NCBI RefSeq assembly: GCF_026413145.1
Contig: NZ_JAOVYZ010000014.1
Coordinates: 1-38,008 of the forward strand
Source of the DNA: Limosilactobacillus kribbianus
Lineage (GTDB): Bacteria > Bacillota > Bacilli > Lactobacillales > Lactobacillaceae
Length of the DNA: 38,008 nucleotides
Direction of reading: 5' to 3'
This document shows, piece after piece, positions 25,406-33,684 of the stretch. The notes beneath the pieces are model-generated. The model made no database searches. It had not been told where the DNA came from and saw only the letters and a program-made list of their open reading frames with translations. How positions within the stretch are numbered: position 1 is the stretch's first letter; every line of letters begins with the position of its first letter. The translations under genes and the position numbers were made by a program.

Positions 25406-26348
25406 TGACCGCTTGAACTCCCTTCTGCAAACCCTGGTGACCGTTTAGATAGGCGGTGATGTCCATCGCCTGCTTGCCGGCTGGCTTGAGCTTATTGATC
25501 TGGTAGGTAGTCCCCTGACCAGCTGCTAAAACCAGCTGGTGCTTCGTTGCCCGCACGACCTGGCCGGCTGGCAGGTCGGTGGTCTCAGCCAGCGGAGTAA
25601 CGTCATAGATCTTGGTCCGCAGGCCGTCGAGGATCATGTTGCCCAGAGGCGCCGGCCGCAAGCCCCGGACCTTGTCATCGATCTGCTGAGCCGTCATCCG
25701 GTAGTCGATCCGTTCCTGCTCGCTGGAGATATTCGGCGAGAAGACCACCTTGTCCGGATCCTGGGCGACCGGATGGACGTCGCCAGCAATCAACTTCGGC
25801 AGGGTCTCTAACAGGAGATCCCGACCGAGGATGCTCAGCTTTTGAAACATTGTTCCGGCATCATCGTCTTTTTCGATCGGGATGGCCCGCTGCGCAATCA
25901 CGTCGCCGGCATCCATCTTCTTGACCATGTACATGATCGAGACCCCGGTTTCAGCGTCCCCGTTGATAATTGAATACTGAATTGGTGCCCCACCCCGGTA
26001 CTTAGGCAAGAGCGAACCGTGGACGTTGATCGCCGCAATCTTGGCCGCGGCCAGCAGCTTGGTCGGGAGAAATTGCCCATAGGCCGCCGTGATCATCAGG
26101 TCCGGTTGAAGTTCGATAATTTGTTCCATTTCGGGACTCTTGTTCAATTTGGCCGGCTGGAGCACTGGGATATCGTACTTGACGGCCAGCTGCTTGACCG
26201 GTGAAGCGTGGAGGACGTGCTTGCGGCCAATCCGGTGATCCGGCTGGGTCAAGACCGCCTGAACATCGTACTCCGGCGCATCAATCAGGCTCTGCAGAAT
26301 CGGCACCGCAAAGTCCGGGGTTCCCATGAAGACAATTGAAGTTGACAT
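25392..26348 (-). CDS. fmt: Methionyl-tRNA formyltransferase
   Basis: Fmt formylates initiator Met-tRNA with 10-formyl-tetrahydrofolate. The 318-residue protein has IVFMGTPDFAVP at the N-terminus, the catalytic NVHGSLLPKYRGGAPI (about 107-122) and a C-terminal OB-like tRNA-binding domain. I chose the ATG at 26348, with AAAGGATG upstream. The neighbour def, usual between priA and fmt in bacilli, is missing, so peptide deformylase must be encoded elsewhere. Confidence 0.98.
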   Translation of the reverse strand: MSTSIVFMGTPDFAVPILQSLIDAPEYDVQAVLTQPDHRIGRKHVLHASPVKQLAVKYDIPVLQPAKLNKSPEMEQIIELQPDLMITAAYGQFLPTKLLAAAKIAAINVHGSLLPKYRGGAPIQYSIINGDAETGVSIMYMVKKMDAGDVIAQRAIPIEKDDDAGTMFQKLSILGRDLLLETLPKLIAGDVHPVAQDPDKVVFSPNISSEQERIDYRMTAQQIDDKVRGLRPAPLGNMILDGLRTKIYDVTPLAETTDLPAGQVVRATKHQLVLAAGQGTTYQINKLKPAGKQAMDITAYLNGHQGLQKGVQAVSEED

Positions 26349-26365
26349 TGATAACATCCTTTCGT

Positions 26366-28789
26366 TTACATAAAGTACTGGGGGTCCGGGTCGATGCTGA
26401 CCTGGACGTCCTTAAATCCCTTCGCCTGGGTCTCCTGAAGAATTTGTTGGAGAGCCGGGTGCAAATGGGGATCTTGTTTATATTTAATGACAATTTGGTA
26501 ATAATAGCGTCGTTTCATGCGAGCAATCGCCCGGGGCGTCGGTCCCAGGACGATCGTCGATGGCGTCAGCTTGGCGGCCAATTCCTGGCGAATGTGCGCC
26601 ATCGCCCGGGCCGCGGCGGCCTCTTCAGGGTGGCTAGCCATCAGGCGGACCGTATAGTAGTAAGGCGGGTAACCAGCCTGGTGACGAAGATTCATCTCCT
26701 GACGGAAAAAGCGTTCGTAATCGTGGGTCTGGGTGTCTTTGATCGCATAGTGATCGGGGTTAAAGGTCTGGATAATCACCTGGCCCTGCTTATTGGCCCG
26801 GCCGGCCCGGCCACTGACCTGACTCAGCAGGTCAAAGGTGTGCTCGCTGGCCCGAAAGTCGGGCAAGCCCAGCCCGGTGTCGGCGTTTAACACCCCCACC
26901 AACGTGACGTTGGGGAAGTCCAGTCCCTTGGCGATCATCTGGGTGCCGAGGAGAATGTCAGCCTGCTGCTGGCCAAATTGGCGCAGCAGCTTTTCGTGCA
27001 TCCCTTTGCGCCGGGTCGTGTCGACGTCCATTCGAATGATCCGCGCCTGGGGCAGCAGGCGGTTCAACTCCTGCTCGACCTTTTCCGTTCCGGTTCCGTA
27101 GTAGCGGATGTGCCGGCTGTGACAATTGGGACAAACCTGGGGGATCGGCTCTTCGTGGCCGCAGTAGTGGCACTTCATTGTCCTGGTATCCATGTGGAGG
27201 GTCAGCGAGATGTCACAGTTGGGACACTTTAAAACCGCCCCGCAATCACGGCACATCATGAAGGACGAAAAGCCCCGCCGATTGAGCATCAAGATGCTCT
27301 GTTCACGTCTTTGCAGCCGCAAATCAAGGGCCTGCAAAAGTGGCAGGGAGAAGTTGCTCTCCCCCCGCCGCTTGATTTCCGGTCGCATGTCGACCACCTT
27401 GATCGGCGGCAAGGGCTGCTGATTAACCCGGTGGGGCAGTCTGAGAAGCTGATAAACGCCCTTGAGCGCCCGCGCCCGGCTCTCCAAGCTGGGCGTGGCC
27501 GACCCCAGAATCAACGGGGCTTGATGGTAGTGCGATCGCCACTTGGCAACCTCGCGGGCATGGTAACGCGGCGCATCGTCCTGCTTGTAGCTGGTCTCGT
27601 GCTCCTCGTCCATGATAATGATCCCCAGATTTTGCAAGGGGGCAAAAACGGCCGAACGGGCGCCGACCACCACCTTGGCCTGGCCACGCTCAATCCGGCG
27701 CCATTCATCATACTGCTCACCATTGGACAGGCCGCTGTGGAGGACCGCCACCTGGGAGCCAAAGCGGCGCCGAACACGGTTGACAATCTGTGGCGTCAAT
27801 GAGATTTCCGGTACCAGCATCAGAGCGGTCCGCCCCATCGCCAGTGCTTTTGCAATCGTTTGGAGGTAAACCTCAGTCTTCCCGCTGCCGGTGACTCCCT
27901 GCAGAAGGAAGGTCTGGGCACTCTGATCCTCGACGGCCTGGTTGATCCGCCTAACAGCTGCCTGCTGGTCCCGGTTTAAGTGCAGGGGAGTCTCCAGGTG
28001 GTCGTCGGCCACGGGCTGCTCATAGGGATTGCGGTAAACCTCAATCGGTACCTTCTTCAGCCAGCCCTTCTTGGCCCCCTGGTTGAAGGTCCCCGCCTTA
28101 AGTTGGGCGACGTGTTCGGCCGTCGTCTGCTTGACCTTCTTGCCCACGATGCTCTGCAGGTAGGAGAGCAGGCGGCTCTGGGCATGGGCGTTGGGATGCA
28201 GTGAAGTGCGGGCGTCCTCGAGTTGTTCGAACGTCAATAGTGGTGTGATGCCGGTCACCGTTTTGGCCCGGGCCCGGTTGGTCAGCCGATAGTCGATCAC
28301 GACCCGTTTTTCCCGCTTTAGCTTCAACAGCTGGCTCATCTTGGCCGGATCATCCTGAAATTGGCTCAACTCACACTCGTCCTTGCCGCCAAAAAGATCA
28401 AACAGGGTCTGCTCGTCAACCTCATCGACGAGGCGGACAACCCGTTCGGCCTTGGACTTCAGCATGTTTGGCAGCATCGTGTAGAGACAGGAGATCCAAA
28501 AGGAATAGGTCGTGTCGGCCAGCCAAGAGCTGAGCTTGAGCAGCTCCGTGTTGACGACTGGTTGAACATCCATCACGGCACCGATTGGCTTCAGCTCTCC
28601 CTGGTAGTCCGCGTGATCCGTGAAGCCCACCACGAAGCCCTGGACCTGGCGGTGACCATTGCCAAAGGGCACGGCTACCCGCATCCCAACCTGGAGTTGG
28701 TGGGCAAGCTGCGGCGGAACCTCATACGTGTAGGGCTGGTTGGTCTGCATTGTCGGCACGTCAACGACCACCTGTGCTAGTTCCGCCAT
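26366..28789 (-). CDS. priA: Primosomal protein N' (PriA helicase)
   Basis: PriA restarts collapsed replication forks. The 807-residue protein has an N-terminal DNA-binding domain, Walker A GVTGSGKT (298-305), the DEEH box (394-397), and a two-zinc domain with Cys pairs at 513/516, 522/525, 540/543 and 553/556, then the C-terminal helicase and PriA-specific domains. All eight cysteines are present. GAGGTG precedes the ATG, nine bases after coaBC. Confidence 0.98.
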   Translation of the reverse strand: MAELAQVVVDVPTMQTNQPYTYEVPPQLAHQLQVGMRVAVPFGNGHRQVQGFVVGFTDHADYQGELKPIGAVMDVQPVVNTELLKLSSWLADTTYSFWISCLYTMLPNMLKSKAERVVRLVDEVDEQTLFDLFGGKDECELSQFQDDPAKMSQLLKLKREKRVVIDYRLTNRARAKTVTGITPLLTFEQLEDARTSLHPNAHAQSRLLSYLQSIVGKKVKQTTAEHVAQLKAGTFNQGAKKGWLKKVPIEVYRNPYEQPVADDHLETPLHLNRDQQAAVRRINQAVEDQSAQTFLLQGVTGSGKTEVYLQTIAKALAMGRTALMLVPEISLTPQIVNRVRRRFGSQVAVLHSGLSNGEQYDEWRRIERGQAKVVVGARSAVFAPLQNLGIIIMDEEHETSYKQDDAPRYHAREVAKWRSHYHQAPLILGSATPSLESRARALKGVYQLLRLPHRVNQQPLPPIKVVDMRPEIKRRGESNFSLPLLQALDLRLQRREQSILMLNRRGFSSFMMCRDCGAVLKCPNCDISLTLHMDTRTMKCHYCGHEEPIPQVCPNCHSRHIRYYGTGTEKVEQELNRLLPQARIIRMDVDTTRRKGMHEKLLRQFGQQQADILLGTQMIAKGLDFPNVTLVGVLNADTGLGLPDFRASEHTFDLLSQVSGRAGRANKQGQVIIQTFNPDHYAIKDTQTHDYERFFRQEMNLRHQAGYPPYYYTVRLMASHPEEAAAARAMAHIRQELAAKLTPSTIVLGPTPRAIARMKRRYYYQIVIKYKQDPHLHPALQQILQETQAKGFKDVQVSIDPDPQYFM

Positions 28790-28798
28790 CTAATCACC

Positions 28799-29995
28799 TC
28801 ACTTTATCCTCTCCGCAATTAATTTAATCAGTCGCTGGGCCACCGTTTCCTTGGTCAGCCGCGGCCAGGCTAAAGGTTCCTGACCAGCGCGCAGAATGGT
28901 AACCTGGTCCTGGTCGCTGCCAAAGGCACTATCCTTGCCGGCCACACTGTTGGCAACGATCATGTCGGCACCCTTCTTAGCCAGCTTGCGTTGTGCGTTT
29001 GCCAGCAAATCCTGCGTCTCGGCTGCAAAGCCAACTACCACCTGGTCCGGGCGCTTCGTTTGGGCCACGGTCTTTAAGATATCGACCGTCTCGGTCAGCT
29101 CAAGGGTCCAGTCCTGATGACCGGGCGTCTTCTTCACCTTTTGTTCGGCAATCTGCAGTGGCCGATAATCGGCCACCGCCGCGGCCATTACCAGGGCATC
29201 GGCGGTTGGGAAAGCCGCTTGGACTGCCTTCAGCATGTCACTCGTCGTAAGGGCAGGGACAACCGTAATGTTGGCCGCCACCGGCAAGTCAACACTGGCT
29301 TGCCCGACAATCAGGGTCACCTGAGCCCCGGACGCTGCTGCTGCACGGGCGATGGCGACCCCCATCTTACCGCTGGAACGGTTGCCAATGTAGCGCACCG
29401 GATCCAGCGGTTCTCGGGTACCCCCAGCGGTAACCACCAGGTGCTTGCCGGTTAACAATTGGTCCTGATTCAGGTGGTCCTGAACCGCATCGACAATTGC
29501 CGCTGGTTCCGGCAGACGGCCCTTCCCGGCGTAGCCCTCGGCCAGGCGACCAGTAACCGGTTCAACAATCGTTACACCGTCGCTTTTCAGCTGGTGCAAG
29601 TTCCGCTGGGTAGCCGGTGCCTGCCACATATGGCTGTTCATCGCCGGCACCACCATCTTCGGGGCGCTAGTAGCTAGCAGAGTCGTTGAGGCGGCATCAT
29701 CGGCCAGACCGTTGGCCATCTTAGCCAGCAGGTCGGCAGAGGCCGGCACCACCACGGCCAGCTCCGTCCAATCGGCGAGCTCGATGTGGGGAATCGGCTG
29801 CGTTTGGTTTTGCCACAGATCGGTCAGCACCGGGTACTTGGTCAAAGCGGCTAAAGTAGCCGGACCGATCAGCTGGGTGGCCCCCTTCGTCATCACGACC
29901 CGGACCGTGTGTCCCCGCTTCTGCAGGCCCCGTACAACCTCGACTCCCTTGTAGGCAGCAATGCTTCCCGAAATGTATACCGTAATCTTTGCCAT
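28799..29995 (-). CDS. coaBC: Bifunctional phosphopantothenoylcysteine decarboxylase/synthetase CoaBC (Dfp)
   Basis: CoaBC adds cysteine to 4'-phosphopantothenate and decarboxylates the product in coenzyme A synthesis. The 398-residue protein has the FMN-binding CoaC half (ISGSIAAYKGVEV and the PAMNSHMW substrate clamp) and the CoaB half beginning VVTAGGTREPLDPVRYIGN. Two adjacent ATGs exist; I chose the second (29995) for spacing from GGGGTG. The gene has its own promoter after the rpoZ terminator and heads the long run to rpe. Confidence 0.96.
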   Translation of the reverse strand: MAKITVYISGSIAAYKGVEVVRGLQKRGHTVRVVMTKGATQLIGPATLAALTKYPVLTDLWQNQTQPIPHIELADWTELAVVVPASADLLAKMANGLADDAASTTLLATSAPKMVVPAMNSHMWQAPATQRNLHQLKSDGVTIVEPVTGRLAEGYAGKGRLPEPAAIVDAVQDHLNQDQLLTGKHLVVTAGGTREPLDPVRYIGNRSSGKMGVAIARAAAASGAQVTLIVGQASVDLPVAANITVVPALTTSDMLKAVQAAFPTADALVMAAAVADYRPLQIAEQKVKKTPGHQDWTLELTETVDILKTVAQTKRPDQVVVGFAAETQDLLANAQRKLAKKGADMIVANSVAGKDSAFGSDQDQVTILRAGQEPLAWPRLTKETVAQRLIKLIAERIK

Positions 29996-30026
29996 CATGT
30001 CACCCCGTTTAATTTTCTACCCATTG

Positions 30027-30035
30027 ATTATATCA
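30027..30035 (-). promoter_or_regulatory. Extended -10 promoter of the coaBC-to-rpe run
   Basis: On the minus strand TGA-TATAAT is a perfect extended -10 element, about 30 bases before the coaBC start and just after the rpoZ terminator. No clear -35 box is seen. Confidence 0.6.
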
Positions 30036-30048
30036 TCAAATGGCACTA

Positions 30049-30093
30049 AAAAAGAGGATTGCCCCCGGCTAGCAACCGGGAACAGTCCCCATA
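30049..30093 (-). terminator. Terminator of gmk-rpoZ
   Basis: On the minus strand a long stem with G-U pairs (core CCCGG-TTGCTAG-CCGGG, extended by GGACTG against CAATCC) is followed by TCTTTTTT. It lies about 20 bases after the rpoZ stop. Confidence 0.75.
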
Positions 30094-30111
30094 AAATCAC
30101 GTCGATGCTCG

Positions 30112-30330
30112 TTAATCTTGCAAATCTTCCGTCTGGTCTGGATCGATCGTGACCTTGCCGGCCAGGATTTCTTCCAGGGCCTTCCCGACGGACTTGCTGG
30201 ATTCGTAATGATCAAGCAACGGGGCGGAACCAGTGTCCAGTTCGTGGGCCCGCTTGCTTGCCAACATCACCAGCGAGTAACGAGAATCGATCCGCTTCAA
30301 TAATTCGTCAACTGATGGATAAAGAATCAT
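30112..30330 (-). CDS. rpoZ: RNA polymerase omega subunit
   Basis: The 72-residue protein starts [20 protein letters not shown] and has [10 protein letters not shown], the conserved omega core that helps fold the beta' subunit. GGAG lies nine bases before the ATG. It overlaps the gmk stop by four bases, the standard gmk-rpoZ arrangement. Confidence 0.97.
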   Translation of the reverse strand: MILYPSVDELLKRIDSRYSLVMLASKRAHELDTGSAPLLDHYESSKSVGKALEEILAGKVTIDPDQTEDLQD

Positions 30331-30947
30331 TTTCTAGTGTCTCCTAACATTTCAAGATACCGTGGCATTACCCGGGTAACCCGCAGCCGTTCCGTCCGAA
30401 TAATGTCCTTGATTTTTTCAACTGCCCGCGGAAGCTCGTCATTTACAACCGCATAGTCGTAATTCTGCATCATCTGGATCTCGCCAAAGGCCTTGTGAAT
30501 CCGCTTGTTGATGACGTCCATGCTGTCGGTTCCCCGGTTGATCAGCCGGTGCTTCAATTCGTCCAGGTCAGGTGGCGTCAGGAAAATAAAGACCCCGTCC
30601 GGAACCTTAGAACGAACCTGCATGGCACCGTTGACTTCAATCTCCAGGAAGACGTCCTTCCCGGAATCCAACGTCTCATTAACATATTTTAATGGGGTAC
30701 CATAATAGTTGTCAACATACTTCGCGTATTCCAGCATCCCACCGGTTTGGATCTCGTGTTCGAACTGCTCCTTGGTAACGAAGTAGTAGTCAACCCCGTT
30801 TACTTCACCCGGACGCGGCTTGCGTGTCGTCATCGATACCGAGTACTGAAAGTCATTGTCTTTTGAATCAAAAATTGCCTTGCGGACGGTCCCCTTACCA
30901 ACACCGGACGGGCCCGAAAGGACAATTAACATACCACGATTTGCCAT
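30327..30947 (-). CDS. gmk: Guanylate kinase
   Basis: Gmk converts GMP to GDP. The 206-residue protein has the P-loop [11 protein letters not shown] (about 10-20), [18 protein letters not shown] for GMP binding and the lid region. AGGGAG precedes the ATG. It is divergent from the small plus-strand gene; the 171 bases between the two starts hold both promoters and the SOS box. Confidence 0.98.
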   Translation of the reverse strand: MANRGMLIVLSGPSGVGKGTVRKAIFDSKDNDFQYSVSMTTRKPRPGEVNGVDYYFVTKEQFEHEIQTGGMLEYAKYVDNYYGTPLKYVNETLDSGKDVFLEIEVNGAMQVRSKVPDGVFIFLTPPDLDELKHRLINRGTDSMDVINKRIHKAFGEIQMMQNYDYAVVNDELPRAVEKIKDIIRTERLRVTRVMPRYLEMLGDTRK

Positions 30948-30984
30948 TAGATTGCTCCCTCATCGAAAAATTAACGTATTAGTA

Positions 30985-31016
30985 ACTATAATGCACTAAA
31001 AGGCCCGATAAATCAA
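30985..31016 (-). promoter_or_regulatory. Probable promoter of gmk-rpoZ
   Basis: On the minus strand TTGATT (31011-31016) lies 20 bases before TATAGT (30985-30990), or 17 bases before an overlapping CATTAT. Neither pairing is ideal, but this is the only promoter-like sequence between the two divergent starts on this strand. Confidence 0.4.
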
Positions 31017-31054
31017 CCGACCAACCGCGAATCATTAAAATTCAATCTTGGTCC

Positions 31055-31083
31055 TTGCAATTCTGAACGGATGTTCGTATACT
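31055..31083 (+). promoter_or_regulatory. Promoter of the plus-strand small gene
   Basis: TTGCAA (31055-31060) and TATACT (31078-31083) are exactly 17 bases apart. The 17-base spacer is filled by a LexA-type box, so a bound repressor would block RNA polymerase. Confidence 0.75.
31064..31077 (+). promoter_or_regulatory. LexA (SOS) box
   Basis: The sequence TGAACGGATGTTCG matches the Gram-positive LexA/DinR consensus CGAACRNRYGTTYG at all specified positions but the first. The GAAC and GTTC half-sites (31065-31068 and 31073-31076) are perfect and have the required four-base spacing. The position between the -35 and -10 boxes fits direct repression. Binding itself is inference. Confidence 0.65.
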
Positions 31084-31118
31084 ATAAGCACAAACAAACG
31101 TTCGGAGGCATTCGCACG

Positions 31119-31448
31119 ATGCAACAATTTAACCAACCTACTCTTATTAAAAAGGCCCCACAGCTCCTTAACCAGACCATTCATCGTCTGTTCGATGACG
31201 AGGCACCCACCCGTCAGGTTCAGCTCCTTTTCCCCCAGCCCAAGAGTCAGCGGCGCCTCTTCCTCGACCGGGTTATTCGCGACCAGTGGACCGTCTTCTT
31301 TCAATTAATGCCGAAGACCGCGGAGGGTTATCCGGTCAATGTCTACGGCCGTGCCAAGCAGCTATCAGCCGACCGCTTTCTGATTTCCAGCAAAAACACC
31401 GTCTACGTGGTCACGTTCGATCAAATTCGCTATATCGCCAACCTCTAA
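31119..31448 (+). CDS. Small uncharacterised protein, probably SOS-regulated; possibly YolD-like
   Basis: I do not recognise this 109-residue protein with certainty. It has no signal peptide, membrane segment or Cys. The N-terminal third looks helical; the rest is beta-rich (RQVQLLF, WTVFFQLM, PVNVYGRAKQ, DRFLISS, TVYVVTFDQIRYIANL). The C-terminal pattern (hydrophobic-x-Gly, a short turn, a strand, then TFDQIRYI) resembles YolD-like proteins, which in B. subtilis are LexA-controlled and sit next to Y-family polymerases; none is adjacent here. I chose the ATG at 31119 (GGAGG ten bases upstream). A frame extension to 31071 would start inside the promoter. It is the only complete plus-strand gene in the window. 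Confidence 0.75.
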   Translation: MQQFNQPTLIKKAPQLLNQTIHRLFDDEAPTRQVQLLFPQPKSQRRLFLDRVIRDQWTVFFQLMPKTAEGYPVNVYGRAKQLSADRFLISSKNTVYVVTFDQIRYIANL

Positions 31449-31475
31449 ACAATCGCAACGTGCCAGCCGAAATTT

Positions 31476-31515
31476 AAAAGGCGTTTATCCAATTAAAGGA
31501 TAAGCGTCTTTTTTA
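31476..31515. terminator. Bidirectional terminator between the plus-strand gene and recN
   Basis: A stem of GGCGTTTATCC against GGATAAGCGTC (with a G-U pair and one mismatch) has CTTTTTT after it on the plus strand and a weaker CTTTTAAATTT after it on the minus strand. It serves the two convergent genes. Confidence 0.8.
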
Positions 31516-31517
31516 CT

Positions 31518-33206
31518 TTAATTCGTTTGTGAATGGGCCATCTCCAGCAGTTCCTGGGCGTGTTCCCGAGTCAGCTGGGTAACCTTCTCTCCCGAAAGCA
31601 TTCGGGCCAGTTCATCAACCCGCTGCCCTTCATTCAGGATCGTTACCCTAGTCGTCGTCCGGTTGTCATGGACGGTCTTTTTGATCAGGAAGTGGTGCTG
31701 GGCCACCGCCGCTACTTGCGGCAAGTGGGTGATGCACAGCACCTGGGAGTGGGCAGCAATCACCTTGATCTTATCGGCAATTGCTTGGGCCACCCGACCA
31801 CTAACCCCGGTGTCAACCTCATCGAAGATAATGCTGGTCACGCCCTCGTTTTGGGCAAAGATCGTCTTGAGGGCCAGCATGATCCGCGAGAGTTCCCCAC
31901 CGGAAGCAATCTTGGCCAGCGGCCCCATGTTTTCACCCGGGTTAGTCCGGATGTAGAATTCCACCTCATCAATCCCCGTCGGCGTAAATTGATCGGCCGG
32001 GTGATTAGCAAAGTGAACCTCAAAATCCGCCTTGGACATATACAATTCCTGAAGCTGCTGGTGAACCCGCTTGGCCAGTTCGTGGGCGGCGTGCTGACGC
32101 ACCTGGCTCAGCTGCTTGCCGAGCTGCTTGAGAGCAGTTGCCGAGGCAGTCAGCCGGGCTTCTAAGTCAGAGTTGTCGTCCGCGGCCGTCTCCATCGAGT
32201 CCAGCTCGCGTTTGATCTTGGCATAGTAGTTCAAGACATCCTTCACCGTGTCACCGTACTTATGCTCCAGGTCGCCAATCGTTGTCAGGCGCTGATCAAT
32301 CTCCGCCAAGCGTCCATCATCAAATTCCAAAAGGTCAAGCTGGGAGCCGGCCTCATTGGCCACGTCCTGGAGAGCATAATAGGCGTCATTGAGCGACTTG
32401 CTGAGCTGGTCGTAGGCATCGTCAAAGTCGGCAATGCCGTTGATAGCGTCCATGACCGTCGCGATCTGGTCCAGCACCGAAGCCTCCCCCTCGTTGAAGG
32501 TGGCAACCGCCTGTTGGAGCGCGTTGTTGATCTGCTGGAAGTGCTCCAGCCGGTCACGTTCGCTGGTCAACTCGTCCTCTTCGTTGGGCTTCAGGTTGGC
32601 CGCCTCAATCTCCTTGACCTGATAGCGCAGCATGTCGAGGCGCTGCGCCCACTGCTGCTCGTTGGCCTGCTTCTTGTTGACGGCCGCTTTAAGCTTGACA
32701 TAGTCCTGGTAGTGGGATTGGTATTTCTCCAAAAGGGGCGTCACCGCGTCCGCGGCAAACTGATCCAGCATCCCCAGGTGCGTTTCTGGCTGCATCAGCC
32801 GCTGATGTTCGTTTTGTCCCTGAATATCGACCAGATGAGCGCCAATCCTGCGCAGCATGGTGGTGTTGATCAATTCACCGTTGACCCGGATCGTATTCCG
32901 CCCGTTGCGGTGAATCTCCCGGGAAATGATCAGAGTACCATCTTCATGGTCAATCCCCAGTTCATCGAGAAGCCGGTCAAAGCTTGGGTCATTGGGGATG
33001 GCAAACTGCCCTTGCACGTTGAGTTTGTCCTCACCCCGGCGAATGTATTCTTGCGAGCCTCGACCACCGGCGAGGAGCCCGACCGCGTCAATGATGATTG
33101 ACTTTCCGGCCCCAGTTTCCCCGGTGAGAACCGTCATTTGGTCGGCAAACTCCAGGGTCAGGTGTTTGATGATTGCTAAATTATCAATTGTTAATTCCTG
33201 AAGCAC
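31518..33206 (-). CDS. recN: DNA repair protein RecN
   Basis: RecN is an SMC-like ATPase that acts early at double-strand breaks. The 562-residue protein has Walker A LTGETGAGKSIIIDA (about 28-42), a central coiled coil, the signature ASGGELSRIMLALK and Walker B SIIFDEVDTGVSG. It starts with GTG at 33206 and is the last gene of the folD-recN operon. No LexA box is visible directly before it; in this operon it has only 14 bases of upstream space. Confidence 0.98.
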   Translation of the reverse strand: MLQELTIDNLAIIKHLTLEFADQMTVLTGETGAGKSIIIDAVGLLAGGRGSQEYIRRGEDKLNVQGQFAIPNDPSFDRLLDELGIDHEDGTLIISREIHRNGRNTIRVNGELINTTMLRRIGAHLVDIQGQNEHQRLMQPETHLGMLDQFAADAVTPLLEKYQSHYQDYVKLKAAVNKKQANEQQWAQRLDMLRYQVKEIEAANLKPNEEDELTSERDRLEHFQQINNALQQAVATFNEGEASVLDQIATVMDAINGIADFDDAYDQLSKSLNDAYYALQDVANEAGSQLDLLEFDDGRLAEIDQRLTTIGDLEHKYGDTVKDVLNYYAKIKRELDSMETAADDNSDLEARLTASATALKQLGKQLSQVRQHAAHELAKRVHQQLQELYMSKADFEVHFANHPADQFTPTGIDEVEFYIRTNPGENMGPLAKIASGGELSRIMLALKTIFAQNEGVTSIIFDEVDTGVSGRVAQAIADKIKVIAAHSQVLCITHLPQVAAVAQHHFLIKKTVHDNRTTTRVTILNEGQRVDELARMLSGEKVTQLTREHAQELLEMAHSQTN

Positions 33207-33220
33207 GTGCTCACCCTACC

Positions 33221-33676
33221 TTATTGATTGGCCAATTCCTTCAGCTGCCGACAGAGTTCCTTGGCAGCTGCCGCGGAAACGCAGACAATCAAAACGCTGG
33301 CGTCATCACCAATTGTCGTAAAGATCGTCGGGTAATTGACCCGCCGTAATAAGACCGCCACCACGGGCCCATTCCCCGGATGAACCGTCATGGCGATGAA
33401 ACGATCGCTGACCTTTAATTGCTCCAGACTATCTTGAAGCACGTCCATCAGCTGCATCTCATCACTCTGCCGATGGTAGGCCGGCAAATCATAGCGGTAG
33501 CCACCATCCTCGGCGGGAATTTTTACCAGCTGCATTTCCTTAATATCGCGGGAAATTGTCGCCTGCGTCACCCGCAGGCCCAATTCATTCAGGCGCTTAA
33601 CCAGATCTTCCTGCCGCTCAATGCTCTCGCTGGTAATGATCTCCTTGATTTTTTGCTGACGCTCAGCCTTTTTCAT
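33221..33676 (-). CDS. argR: Arginine repressor ArgR/AhrC
   Basis: The 151-residue protein has an N-terminal winged helix (about 1-70, with LGLRVTQATISRDIKEM) and a C-terminal hexamerisation and arginine-binding domain with GNGPVVAVLL and GDDASVLIVC. It controls arginine synthesis or the deiminase pathway. Lactobacilli often carry two argR genes; this is the recN-linked copy. It is eight bases after tlyA. Confidence 0.96.
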   Translation of the reverse strand: MKKAERQQKIKEIITSESIERQEDLVKRLNELGLRVTQATISRDIKEMQLVKIPAEDGGYRYDLPAYHRQSDEMQLMDVLQDSLEQLKVSDRFIAMTVHPGNGPVVAVLLRRVNYPTIFTTIGDDASVLIVCVSAAAAKELCRQLKELANQ

Positions 33677-33684
33677 AAATATCC

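Noticed and set aside
32262-33101. Plus-strand open frame of 279 codons inside recN
   Set aside because: It is antisense to intact recN, has no ribosome-binding site of note and no domain. It is explained by codon bias.
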